Assembly: GCA_024641225.1 (NCBI GenBank)
Contig: JAHEDN010000097.1
Coordinates: 1 to 8,442, forward strand
Source: Burkholderiales bacterium
GTDB taxonomy: Bacteria; Pseudomonadota; Gammaproteobacteria; Burkholderiales; Burkholderiaceae_F
Direction: 5' to 3'
Length of the DNA stretch: 8,442 nt
Part shown: positions 1-8,283 of the stretch, one piece after another
Layout of the letters: each line of letters starts with the position of its first letter
Numbering within the stretch: the first letter of the stretch is position 1
The notes under the pieces: model-generated
Seen by the model: the letters and a program-made list of their open reading frames with translations, nothing else
The model's database searches: none
What the model was told of the DNA's origin: nothing
Made by a program: the position numbers and the translations under genes

Positions 1-408
1 CGGATCATCAACTTCTTTCCGGAAGAAAAGCGCCAGCAGCTGCTGATGGACCTGTCACTGAACCTGCGGGCGATGGTGTCACAGCGCCTGATCGCGCTGA
101 AGGACCGCAAGGGACGCATACCGGCGGTCGAGATCATGCTGAACACGCCGCTGATCCAGGAGTTGATCTTCAAAGGCAACGTGCCGGAGATCCGCGAGGT
201 CATGAAGCGCGGCCGCGAGCAGGGCATGCAGACCTTCGACCAGGCGCTGTTCGACCTGCACGAGGCCGGCTTCATCACCTACGAAGACGCGCTGCGCAAC
301 GCCGACTCGGTCAATGACCTGCGCCTGCACATCAAGCTGAACTCGAAGCTGTTCGGCGGCGTCCAGGAAATGCACCGCGGCATCGAGCACCTCGGGCTCA
401 CGGAGTGA
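1..408 (+). CDS. pilU: PilU, type IV pilus retraction ATPase (3' end only)
   Basis: This is the C-terminal 135 residues of a PilT/PilU-family hexameric ATPase that powers type IV pilus retraction (twitching motility) at the cytoplasmic face of the inner membrane. The 5' part lies outside the window, so the Walker A and B motifs cannot be checked. The reading frame is open from base 1 and begins RIINFFPEEKRQQLL. PilU rather than PilT is indicated by this stretch, by MVSQRL near residue 25, by MQTFDQALFDL at residues 76-86, and by the ending EDALRNADSVNDLRLHIKL (residues 95-113), which is the PilU form. PilT usually has a different tail. In related genomes pilU follows pilT, which would then lie just upstream. 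A terminator-like hairpin begins about 50 bases after the stop, so this is probably the last gene of its transcript. The family call is secure; the exact role rests on homology as recalled. Confidence 0.93.
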   Translation, partial: RIINFFPEEKRQQLLMDLSLNLRAMVSQRLIALKDRKGRIPAVEIMLNTPLIQELIFKGNVPEIREVMKRGREQGMQTFDQALFDLHEAGFITYEDALRNADSVNDLRLHIKLNSKLFGGVQEMHRGIEHLGLTE

Positions 409-457
409 CGACCGTCCGGGCTGCGCGGCGGCTCGGACGTGATGCGGCCCTCGGCCG

Positions 458-483
458 CGGCGATGGCGGCGTCGCCGTTTTAT
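458..483 (+). terminator. Rho-independent terminator after pilU
   Basis: Bases 458-465 pair with 470-477 (CGGCGATG with CGTCGCCG, one G-T wobble) around a four-base GCGG loop, followed directly by TTTTAT at 478-483. This is a standard intrinsic terminator shape for rightward transcription leaving pilU. A competing 6-bp hairpin, GCGGCC-CTC-GGCCGC at 444-458, shares its last base. No RNA data are available, so this rests on fold and T-run only. Confidence 0.6.
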
Positions 484-495
484 CATCCAGTCACT

Positions 496-532
496 GCCTG
501 CGCCAGCAGGCCTCATCGGCGGTGCCCCCGCC
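496..532 (+). other. Two small hairpins in the gpx leader
   Basis: In the 133-base gap between pilU and the peroxidase gene there are two further perfect inverted repeats after the terminator. The first is GCCTGC-GCCA-GCAGGC at 496-511. The second is GGCGG-TGCCC-CCGCC at 518-532, followed by TTATT. The second ends nine bases before the ATG at 542 and occupies the place where a ribosome binding site would sit. A TATCAT at 481-486 could be a weak -10 box, but no -35 partner is evident. The hairpins may be leader structure, extra terminator elements for pilU, or chance in high-GC DNA. Confidence 0.35.
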
Positions 533-541
533 TTATTCATC

Positions 542-1030
542 ATGGCCACCGTCTACGACTTTTCCGCGAAAACGATCGACGGCAAGACCCGCAAGCTCGC
601 CGACTACAAGGGCAAGGTCCTGCTGATCGTCAACACCGCCAGCAAGTGCGGCTTCACGCCGCAGTACAAGGGGCTCGAGACCCTCTACAAGGAATTTGGC
701 AAGCGAGGCTTCGCCGTGCTCGGTTTCCCGAGCAACCAGTTCGGCGAGCAGGAGCCGGGACCGGAGTCGGAGATCGCCGAGTTCTGCGAAATGAACTTTG
801 GCGTCACCTTCCCGCTGTTCGCCAAGATTGACGTCAACGGTGATTCGGCTCACCCGCTGTACAAGTACCTGACCAGGGCGAAGCCCGGCCTGCTCGGCTC
901 CGAGGGGATCAAGTGGAACTTCACCAAGTTCCTGGTCGACCGGGACGGCAACGTCGTCAAGCGCTATGCGCCGACCACCGAGCCCAAGGAAATCTCGGCC
1001 GATATCGAGAAGCTGCTCGGATCGAAGTGA
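542..1030 (+). CDS. gpx: Glutathione peroxidase family protein (thiol peroxidase, two-Cys type)
   Basis: This 162-residue protein of the glutathione peroxidase/BtuE family reduces hydrogen peroxide and organic hydroperoxides. It has a thioredoxin-like fold and no signal peptide, so it should be cytoplasmic. The peroxidatic cysteine is C36 in NTASKCGFTPQY. The rest of the usual catalytic set is present: Q70 in NQFGEQEPG and W125-N126 in KWNFTKFLVDRDG. It contains Cys, not selenocysteine. A second cysteine, C82 (EIAEFC), lies 46 residues after C36. That matches the resolving-cysteine position of thioredoxin-dependent family members, so thioredoxin is a more likely reductant than glutathione (inference). 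The residue before NQFG is Ser (S64, FPSNQF) where many homologues have Cys. The start is chosen because MATVYDFSAKTIDG is the normal N-terminus and the length is typical, although no Shine-Dalgarno is visible. The gene stands alone between a terminator and a convergent gene. Confidence 0.93.
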   Translation: MATVYDFSAKTIDGKTRKLADYKGKVLLIVNTASKCGFTPQYKGLETLYKEFGKRGFAVLGFPSNQFGEQEPGPESEIAEFCEMNFGVTFPLFAKIDVNGDSAHPLYKYLTRAKPGLLGSEGIKWNFTKFLVDRDGNVVKRYAPTTEPKEISADIEKLLGSK

Positions 1031-1039
1031 CGGCCCGGC

Positions 1040-2227
1040 TCAGCGCTTCTGCGGCGGCCGCTGCCGATACTGCCCGGCAACCATCTCGAAGCGGAACAGC
1101 CGGCACTCCAGGGCGCCGTTGAAGAGCACCGTCTTGCGCGTCTCGTGCAGCCGCATCTGACGGGGCAGGTCACGGTCGGCAGACAGCAGCCAGGCCGTCC
1201 AGCCGGGAAATGACGCCTTCATCCGGTCGCCGAAATCGCGCATCAGCGCCGGCACGGTGGCTGACTTCGGCGCGCTCTGTTCGCCGTATGGAGGGTTGGT
1301 GACGAGCATGCCGTGCGCGGCGATCGGCTGCGTCTCGCGCGCGTCGCCGGCGGCAAGCGTCAGTCGCCCGTCATCGAGCCACGGCTGCAGGCCGGCGAGC
1401 CGGGCGTTGCCGTGCGCGGTTTCGATCACGCGCGTCGAAATATCGGTACCGGCGATCCGCGCACGCGCGGTGTCGTCGATCGCCGCAGCGGCTTGTGCCT
1501 TCAGCTCGCGCCACGCCGCGGCATCGAAGCCGGCGAGCCGTTCGAATCCGAAGCGACGGTCCAGGCCCGGCGCGCGGCGAGCGGCGATCAGCGCCGCCTC
1601 GATGGCAATCGTGCCGCTGCCGCAGAAAGGGTCGAGCAGCGGCATCGCGGGCGTCCAGCCCGCAAGCATCAGCAGTCCGGCGGCGAGGTTCTCCTTCAGC
1701 GGCGCCTCGCCCTTCTCGGCGCGCCAGCCGCGCTTGAACAGCGGCTCGCCGGAGAGATCGAGGTACAGCGTCAGCCGCCGCTCGTCGAGGTAGGCGAAGA
1801 CGCGCACGTCCGGCCGGGCACGGTCGATCGACGGCCGTGCGCCGGTCTCGTCGCGCAGGCGATCGACGATCGCGTCCTTGAGGCGCAAGGTCGCGAATTC
1901 GAGGCTACGCAGCGGAGACCGCGACGCATTGACGTCGACACGCAGCGTTTGCTCGGAATCGAAGTGCCGTTCCCACGCGACCGCCTGTGCCTGCTCGTAC
2001 AGGTCCCGCTCGTCGCCGTACTCGCCGGTCGCCACCTGCCACAGCACGCGGCTGGCGATGCGACTGTGCAGATTGGCGGCGTAAGCCGCCCTCATCGTGC
2101 CGGCGAAGCCGACGCCGCCGCTCTCGGGCGCAAGGAACTGCGCGCCGAGCGCGCGCAGTTCGTCGGCCAGCAGCGGCTCGAGCCCACGCGGGCAGACGGC
2201 GAAGAACTTCTCGACAGGCGGGTTCAC
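1040..2227 (-). CDS. rlmL: THUMP-domain 23S rRNA guanine-N2 methyltransferase, RlmL type
   Basis: This 395-residue class I SAM-dependent RNA methyltransferase corresponds to the N-terminal (RlmL) half of E. coli RlmKL, which makes m2G2445 in 23S rRNA; it also resembles Bacillus YpsC. The N-terminus EKFFAVCPRGLEPLL (residues 6-20) and a THUMP region at about 45-160 should bind RNA. The Rossmann domain has motif I DPFCGSGT (199-206), an acidic motif TDIS (261-264) and the catalytic NPPYGEQ (311-317), the N-P-P-Y form of base N-methyltransferases. The RlmK half is absent, which is normal outside the gamma group. The start codon is GTG at 2227. An in-frame TAG lies about 50 bases upstream with no other ATG or GTG between, so it is the best start, although no Shine-Dalgarno is seen. 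It converges on gpx with a 9-base gap. The exact target guanine is inferred from the family. Confidence 0.88.
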   Translation of the reverse strand: MNPPVEKFFAVCPRGLEPLLADELRALGAQFLAPESGGVGFAGTMRAAYAANLHSRIASRVLWQVATGEYGDERDLYEQAQAVAWERHFDSEQTLRVDVNASRSPLRSLEFATLRLKDAIVDRLRDETGARPSIDRARPDVRVFAYLDERRLTLYLDLSGEPLFKRGWRAEKGEAPLKENLAAGLLMLAGWTPAMPLLDPFCGSGTIAIEAALIAARRAPGLDRRFGFERLAGFDAAAWRELKAQAAAAIDDTARARIAGTDISTRVIETAHGNARLAGLQPWLDDGRLTLAAGDARETQPIAAHGMLVTNPPYGEQSAPKSATVPALMRDFGDRMKASFPGWTAWLLSADRDLPRQMRLHETRKTVLFNGALECRLFRFEMVAGQYRQRPPQKR

Positions 2228-2273
2228 GATCGGTCGACGGCGGCAGCAGCAGCGCGTGAACGATACGCGCTCC

Positions 2274-2279
2274 TACAAT
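2274..2279 (+). promoter_or_regulatory. Possible -10 box of the HIT-domain gene
   Basis: TACAAT differs from the sigma-70 -10 consensus at one base and lies 39 bases before the HIT gene ATG, within the divergent rlmL/HIT intergenic region. No good -35 hexamer is found 16-18 bases upstream. Transcription would start near 2286, the first base of the hairpin at 2286-2305. The surrounding nine bases CTACAATCG (2273-2281) recur at 8378-8386, before another apparent rightward start. Confidence 0.4.
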
Positions 2280-2285
2280 CGGCAG

Positions 2286-2305
2286 CGCTGGCGACACCGC
2301 CAGCG
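2286..2305 (+). other. Perfect 8-bp hairpin in the HIT gene 5' leader
   Basis: CGCTGGCG (2286-2293) is followed by ACAC and then its exact reverse complement CGCCAGCG (2298-2305). There is no T-run after it, so it is not a terminator. It ends just before the ribosome binding site at 2308. If transcription starts near 2286, the mRNA would begin with this stem-loop. That arrangement is known in other genes to protect a message from 5'-end decay; its role here is an inference. Confidence 0.5.
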
Positions 2306-2307
2306 AC

Positions 2308-2317
2308 AGGGGAAGGG
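2308..2317 (+). promoter_or_regulatory. Ribosome binding site that fixes the HIT gene start
   Basis: The purine run AGGGGAAGGG lies directly before the ATG at 2319, with AGGGG at 2308-2312 spaced six bases from it. The reading frame itself is open back to an ATG at 2097 inside the opposite-strand rlmL. This site, together with the conserved N-terminus of the HIT family, supports 2319 as the true start. Confidence 0.7.
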
Positions 2318-2318
2318 C

Positions 2319-2726
2319 ATGGAGCCAAGCGTATTCACGCGGATCGTTCGTGGCGAACTGCCGGCCGCGAAGGTCTACGAGGACGAGCACACGATCGCTT
2401 TCATGGATGCCGGCCAGGTCAATCCGGGGCACGTGATCGTCGCCACGAGGCAGCAGGTCGAGACCATCCTTGACCTCGACGACGAACTGGCCGGCGCGCT
2501 GTTCCGTACTGTGGCGCGGGTTGCGCGCGCGGTGGATGCGGCGTTCAGGCCCGACGGGATCACCGTGCTGCAAGCCAACCGGCCCGCCGGCTGGCAGACG
2601 GTGCCGCACGTGCACCTTCACGTGCTGCCGCGCTACGAGGGCGACGGCGTCGGGCTCGTCTGGCCGCGCAAGGATCCGCCGTTCGAGCGGCTGCGCGAAC
2701 TGGCGGGGCGTATCCGGGTCGAGTGA
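2319..2726 (+). CDS. HIT (histidine triad) family nucleotide hydrolase or transferase
   Basis: This 135-residue protein of the histidine triad superfamily hydrolyses nucleoside phosphoramidates or dinucleoside polyphosphates through a histidine nucleophile, in the cytoplasm. The hallmark H-x-H-x-H is at H97, H99 and H101 (VPHVHLHVLPRY). The supporting N87 and Q93 (QANRPAGWQTVPH) and the N-terminal VFTRIVRGELPA with KVYEDEHTIAFMD are typical. Many close relatives begin with a zinc-binding C-x-F-C; here those positions are S4 and T7, so that zinc site is lost, as it is in E. coli HinT. The true substrate cannot be told from the sequence, so no symbol is given. The gene is transcribed alone, divergent from rlmL, and its stop lies 12 bases from the proA stop on the other strand, with no visible terminator between. 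Frame extension upstream to 2097 is antisense to rlmL and is not coding. Confidence 0.9.
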   Translation: MEPSVFTRIVRGELPAAKVYEDEHTIAFMDAGQVNPGHVIVATRQQVETILDLDDELAGALFRTVARVARAVDAAFRPDGITVLQANRPAGWQTVPHVHLHVLPRYEGDGVGLVWPRKDPPFERLRELAGRIRVE

Positions 2727-2738
2727 ACGGAAGCGTGC

Positions 2739-4021
<1,283 letters not shown>

Positions 4022-4025
<4 letters not shown>

Positions 4026-5062
4026 GTCGGGCTGCCGGCTGCGCAGGCCATCGCGATATCGCTCAATTCTAGCCACGGGTCACTGTCGCGAAGCGGGGCA
4101 GCCAGCCCCTTCACCAGACGGTCGATGTCGGCGCAGCGGGCCAGGAGCGTCGCCAGCGTTGCCGCCGAAAGGCGGCGCAGCGCCTGCGGCATAAGCTTTT
4201 CGCGCGGACCCCAGATGCGCAGTTCACGTGCCGCGACTGCGAAGGGTTTGCCGGCGGCAATCGCCTCCTGCGCTCGCAGCAACGTGCGCAGTTCGTCCGC
4301 CACGACCCAGAGCACCAGCGGCAGCGGCTCACCCTCTTCGCGCAGCCCTTCGAGCAGGCGCAACGCGCGAGCGCTGTCGCCGGCGAGCAGGGCGGGTGCC
4401 AGTGTGTAGACGTCGTAGCGGGCGACATTAAGCACGGCGTCGGCAACCTGCTCGAGGGTCAGGTCGCCGGGTGGATGAAGCAGCGCCAGCTTGCCGATCT
4501 CCTGGTGCGCGGCGAGCAGGTTGCCCTCGACCCGGTCGGCGATGAATTCGAGCGCCTCCCGTGGCGCGCGCTGGCGGTTTCGTGCCAGCCGGCCGCTGAT
4601 CCATTCGGGCAGCGACCGGCGCTCGACGCGTTCGACCTCGATCCACACCGCCGCATGCTCCAGCGCCGATGCCCAGCGGCTCGCTCGCGTTTCGCGGTCG
4701 AGCCGCGGCAGCGAGATGAGCGCGAGCAGATCCGGCGGCGGCGACAGGGCGAACTCGCGCAGCGCCTCGGCACCGATCTTGCCCGGCTTGCCGCCCGGCA
4801 GCCGCAATTCCACGATCCGCCTCTCCGCGAACAGCGACAGGCCAGAGGCCGCTTCGTTCAATCGCGACCAGTCGAAACGGGCGTCGGCATGCAGCACTTC
4901 GCGTTCGCTGTAGCCGGTGGCGCGCGCCGCGGCGCGGATCGCGTCCGCTGCCTCGATTGCCAGCAGCGGCTCGTCGCCGGCAACGACGTAGATCGGCGCA
5001 AGCGCACCATCCTTCCGTCGCGCCTGCAGATGCGCCGACAACGCATCGGCCTTCAGCCGCAT
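4022..5062 (-). CDS. holA: DNA polymerase III delta subunit (clamp loader)
   Basis: HolA is the delta subunit of the clamp-loader complex, which opens the beta sliding clamp and places it on primed DNA. The protein has 346 residues, normal for proteobacterial delta. IYVVAGDEPLL (24-34) opens the N-terminal AAA-like domain. SLFAERRIVEL (76-86) contains L77-F78, which align with the Leu-Phe pair of E. coli delta that inserts into the clamp. VEGNLLAAHQEIGKLALL (178-195) is the most recognisable family block, and RYDVYTLAPALLAGD (215-229) opens the C-terminal collar domain. As in the family, a normal ATP-binding Walker A is absent. The start at ATG 5062 lies seven bases after the lptE stop, with GAGGG four bases before it, overlapping that stop (TGAGGG). 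The 3' end overlaps proA by four bases. Confidence 0.94.
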
Positions 5063-5069
5063 CGCGCCC

Positions 5070-5618
5070 TCAGGCCTTCAGCGCCGACAGACGCCGCAGG
5101 ATCTGCTGTGCCACGTCGAGGAGCATGTCCTGATACAGCTGCTCTGCCTCGTACTCGCGCGCCAGCAACTGCTCTTCGAGGACTGCCAGGTCGCGCGTTG
5201 CCGATACCGGCGTCCTGCCGAGGTACTCGCGCCCCTTGCCATCGTGGACGCGGAAGACCACGCGCAGCAGCAGCCGGTATTCTCGCGCCCGGCCCTGCGC
5301 GTTGACGGAAAGCACGTCGCGCTCGCGGGATTCGTCGACGATCTCGATGACCGCCTGCGCCGAGGCGCGATCGTCGATGACGGCCGAGGAGGTCCCGCTG
5401 CGGATTCCGCGCACCAGTTCGATCCCGAGGGCCGAAGTCGCCGGCGCGGCTACGAAGACGCTGGCGAAGGGCAGCTGCTGCGTGCCCCTCAGCCGGAAAC
5501 CGCATGCGGCGAGTCCGCCCGAAAGGGCAAGCACGCCGAGACGCGCGATGACCGACCGGCGAACGGGACGGACAGTCCCGCGCGAGCCCCGCTTGTCGTC
5601 CCCGTGTTGCAGCGGCAT
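5070..5618 (-). CDS. lptE: LptE, outer-membrane lipoprotein of the LPS transport complex
   Basis: LptE plugs the LptD barrel in the outer membrane and helps insert lipopolysaccharide into the outer leaflet. The call rests on a lipoprotein signal, the 182-residue size and gene order. The N-terminus has basic residues (VRPVRRSVIARLG), a short hydrophobic stretch VLALSGGLAAC and a lipobox ending in C39, followed by GFRLRG, the usual start of mature LptE. The tail AEQLYQDMLLDVAQQILRR (near residues 158-176) is also typical. The primary sequence of this family is poorly conserved. ATG 5618 is the only good start between the leuS stop and the signal peptide, although its n-region is rather long (about 27 residues) and the upstream site (AGACGGA) is weak. 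The same frame stays open about 1.3 kb back through leuS, which is a high-GC artefact. It lies 20 bases after leuS and 7 before holA, the usual proteobacterial order. Confidence 0.9.
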   Translation of the reverse strand: MPLQHGDDKRGSRGTVRPVRRSVIARLGVLALSGGLAACGFRLRGTQQLPFASVFVAAPATSALGIELVRGIRSGTSSAVIDDRASAQAVIEIVDESRERDVLSVNAQGRAREYRLLLRVVFRVHDGKGREYLGRTPVSATRDLAVLEEQLLAREYEAEQLYQDMLLDVAQQILRRLSALKA

Positions 5619-5638
5619 CGGCGTCGTGACGGTCCGTC

Positions 5639-8269
5639 TCAGACCACCACGTTGACCAGCTTGTTCGGCACCACGACCAGGCGTTTGACCGGGCTGCCGG
5701 CGATGAACTTCATCACGTTCGGATCGGCCAGCGCCGCCTGCTCGATGGCCGCCTTGTCCGCTGCAGCAGGCACGCGGATCGCGCCGCGCAGCTTGCCGTT
5801 GACCTGCACGACGAGCTCGATCTGGTCCTGCGCCAGCGCATCCTCGGCAGCCTGCGGCCAGGGCGCGTCGAGCAGGTCGCCGAGCTCGGCGGCGAAGTTC
5901 AGTTCGTGCCACAGGACATGCGTGATGTGCGGCGCGATCGGGTACAGCACGCGCAGCAGGATGCCGAGGCCCTCGCGGGCAAGCGCGTTCTCTGCGGCGG
6001 AATTGCCGAGCCTGGCGTCCTCGAGCGCGTTGAGCATCTTCATCGCGGCCGAGACGACGGTGTTGTACTGCACGCGTTCGTAATCGAAGTCGGCCTGCTT
6101 CAGGTTCAGGTGAATCTCGCGCCGCACGTCCTTCAGCGGCGCCGGCAGCGCTGCCCCGGCGACCGGCCCCGCCTGCGTGAGCGGCTCGCGCCGCGCGTGG
6201 CAGAAGCTCCATAGCCGGCGCAGGAAGCGAAAGGTGCCTTCGGCGCCCGAGTTCGACCACGCCGCGCTCTGGTCGGGCGGGCCGGCGAACATCACGAAAG
6301 CGCGCGCCGTGTCGGCGCCGAAGCGGCCGATGATGTCGCGTGGCTCGACGACGTTGTTCTTGCTCTTGCTCATCTTCTCGGTGCCGCCGTAGGCCACAGG
6401 CCCGCCGTCCTCGTGCGCGGTGACCTTGACCGGGCGGCCCTTGTCGTCGTACTCGATGTCGATCTCGTTCGGGTAGAACCAGCGCTTGCGGCCTTCCTCG
6501 TCTTCTCGGTAGTAACAGTCGTGCGTCAGCATGCCCTGCGTGAACAGGCGCGTGAACGGCTCGTCGAACCTGACCAGGCCGAGGTCGCGCATCACCTTGG
6601 TCCAGAAGCGCGCGTACAGCAGGTGCAGCACCGCGTGCTCGATGCCGCCGATGTACTGGTCCATCGGCATCCAGTAGTCGTTGCGCTCGTCGACCATGCG
6701 GTCGTGCGCGTCGGGCGAGCAGTAGCGCATGTAGTACCAGCTCGAGTCGACGAAGGTGTCCATCGTGTCGGTCTCGCGCCGCGCCGCCTTGCCGCACCTC
6801 GGGCAGGAACACTTCAGGAACGGCTCGTACTTCGCCAGCGGGTTGCCGCTGCCGTCCGGTACCAGGTTCTCGGGCAGCAGCACCGGCAGGTCCTCTTCCG
6901 GCACCGGCACCGCGCCGCAGGAATCGCAATGGATGATCGGGATCGGCGTGCCCCAGTAGCGCTGGCGCGAGATGCCCCAGTCGCGCAGCCGGTACTGCAC
7001 CTGCTTGTCGCCGAGATCCTTCCCCTTCAGATCAGCGGCGATCGCGTCGGTGGCGGCTTCGTACGACAGCCCGTCGTACCTGCCCGAGTTCACGCAAACG
7101 CCGCGCTGCTTGTCTGCGTACCATTCCTGCCAGCCATCGGTCGAGAAGTCCTCGCCGTCGACCGCGATCACCTGCCGGATCGGCAGTCCGTACTTCTTCG
7201 CGAACTCGAAGTCGCGCTCGTCGTGCGCCGGCACGCCCATCACCGCGCCTTCGCCGTAGCCCATCAGCACGTAGTTGCCGACCCACACCTCGACGCGCTC
7301 GCCGGTCAGCGGATGTCCGACCGCGAAGCCGGTGGCCATGCCACGCTTTTCCATCATGGCGATGTCGGCCTCGGTCGCGGCGCCCCTGCGGCATTCGTCG
7401 ATGAAGGCGGCGAGAGCCGGGTTGTCGCGCGCCAGCCGCTCCGCGAGCGGGTGCTCGGCGGCCACCGCGACGAAGGTCACGCCGCAGATGGTGTCGGCAC
7501 GCGTGGTGAACACGCGCAGCAGCTTTTTCTCGCCATCGAGTTCGTACGGGAAGCCGAAATTGACGCCGACGCTTCTGCCGATCCAGTTCTCCTGCATCGC
7601 GCGGACCTGTGGCGGCCACCCGTCGAGCCTCTCGAGGCTGGCCAGCAACTGGTCGGCGTACTGGGTGATGCCCAGGTAGTAGCCGGGGATCTCGCGCCGC
7701 TCGACCACTGCGTTGGAGCGCCAGCCGCGGCCGTCGATGACCTGCTCGTTGGCCAGCACCGTCTGGTCGACCGGGTCCCAGTTGACGACCTGCGTGGCGC
7801 GGTAGGCGATGCCCTTTTCGAGCATCCTGAGAAAGAGCCACTGGTTCCACTTGTAGTAGCTCGCGTCGCAGGTGGCGACCTCGCGGCTCCAGTCGAATGC
7901 CAGCCCGAGCGGCTGCATCTGCGCCTTCATGTCGGCGATGTTGGCGCGGGTCCATTCGGCCGGCGCTACGCCCTTGTCGATTGCGGCGTTCTCCGCCGGC
8001 AGGCCGAAGGCGTCCCAGCCCATCGGCGTCATCACGTTGTACCCGCGCATGCGCAGGATGCGGTACAGGACGTCGTTCAGCGTGTAGTTGCGCACGTGCC
8101 CCATGTGCAGCTTGCCGCTGGGGTAGGGCAGCATCGAGCAGGCGTAGAACTTCGGCTTCGGCCTGCCGGCCGCGTCCTTCGCATGCTCGACCGCGCGATA
8201 GGCGTCGCGTTCGCGCCAGTGTGCCTGGGCGGCGGTCTCAACCTGCTGCGGGTCGTATTTCTCGTGCAT
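5639..8269 (-). CDS. leuS: Leucyl-tRNA synthetase
   Basis: LeuS is a class I aminoacyl-tRNA synthetase that charges tRNA-Leu with leucine in the cytoplasm; it has 876 residues, full length for the bacterial enzyme. The HIGH motif is HMGH (55-58) inside YPSGKLHMGHVRNYT, and KMSKS is exact (632-636). WDAFGLPAENAA (85-96) completes the synthetic core. The inserted CP1 editing domain is intact, with TTRADT (255-260, commonly TTRPDT) and AHDERDFEFA (348-357). A zinc-type insertion has C448-x-x-C451 and C489-x-x-C492. DTMDTFVDSSWYYMRY (501-516) and the C-terminal VVQVNGKLRG (820-829) are also conserved. The start at ATG 8269 matches the family N-terminus (MHEKYDPQQVE). No Shine-Dalgarno precedes it; instead the leader is ACCTCCTTTCCCCG. 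It is the first gene of the leuS-lptE-holA-proA operon. Confidence 0.98.
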   Translation of the reverse strand: MHEKYDPQQVETAAQAHWRERDAYRAVEHAKDAAGRPKPKFYACSMLPYPSGKLHMGHVRNYTLNDVLYRILRMRGYNVMTPMGWDAFGLPAENAAIDKGVAPAEWTRANIADMKAQMQPLGLAFDWSREVATCDASYYKWNQWLFLRMLEKGIAYRATQVVNWDPVDQTVLANEQVIDGRGWRSNAVVERREIPGYYLGITQYADQLLASLERLDGWPPQVRAMQENWIGRSVGVNFGFPYELDGEKKLLRVFTTRADTICGVTFVAVAAEHPLAERLARDNPALAAFIDECRRGAATEADIAMMEKRGMATGFAVGHPLTGERVEVWVGNYVLMGYGEGAVMGVPAHDERDFEFAKKYGLPIRQVIAVDGEDFSTDGWQEWYADKQRGVCVNSGRYDGLSYEAATDAIAADLKGKDLGDKQVQYRLRDWGISRQRYWGTPIPIIHCDSCGAVPVPEEDLPVLLPENLVPDGSGNPLAKYEPFLKCSCPRCGKAARRETDTMDTFVDSSWYYMRYCSPDAHDRMVDERNDYWMPMDQYIGGIEHAVLHLLYARFWTKVMRDLGLVRFDEPFTRLFTQGMLTHDCYYREDEEGRKRWFYPNEIDIEYDDKGRPVKVTAHEDGGPVAYGGTEKMSKSKNNVVEPRDIIGRFGADTARAFVMFAGPPDQSAAWSNSGAEGTFRFLRRLWSFCHARREPLTQAGPVAGAALPAPLKDVRREIHLNLKQADFDYERVQYNTVVSAAMKMLNALEDARLGNSAAENALAREGLGILLRVLYPIAPHITHVLWHELNFAAELGDLLDAPWPQAAEDALAQDQIELVVQVNGKLRGAIRVPAAADKAAIEQAALADPNVMKFIAGSPVKRLVVVPNKLVNVVV

Positions 8270-8274
8270 CGGGG

Positions 8275-8283
8275 AAAGGAGGT
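8275..8283 (-). other. Anti-Shine-Dalgarno-like sequence in the leuS leader
   Basis: Read in the direction of leuS, the bases just before the ATG are AAACCTCCTTTCCCCG. ACCTCCTTT is the sequence around the 3' end of bacterial 16S rRNA, the opposite of what a ribosome binding site should carry. The plus strand here therefore shows a perfect AAGGAGGT (8276-8283), but no ATG, GTG or TTG follows at a usable distance. This may be chance, or it may pair with a purine-rich site in the same transcript. Confidence 0.4.

Noticed and set aside
1031..1070. Possible bidirectional terminator between gpx and rlmL
   Set aside because: The GCGGCCGC palindrome near 1051 falls within the rlmL 3' coding end and has no T-run on either side.
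1313..2473. A 386-codon open frame on the plus strand spanning rlmL and the start of the HIT gene
   Set aside because: It lies antisense to rlmL and then out of frame over the HIT gene. Composition is low in hydrophobic structure and it resembles no family.
2727..2738. Possible bidirectional terminator between the HIT gene and proA
   Set aside because: The 12-base gap and flanking bases form no stable stem followed by a T-run in either direction.
5619..6929. Upstream extension of the lptE frame through leuS
   Set aside because: LeuS is full length and intact on the same strand in another frame. The extension is Arg/Ala/Gly-rich with no domain, and the lipoprotein signal marks the true LptE start.
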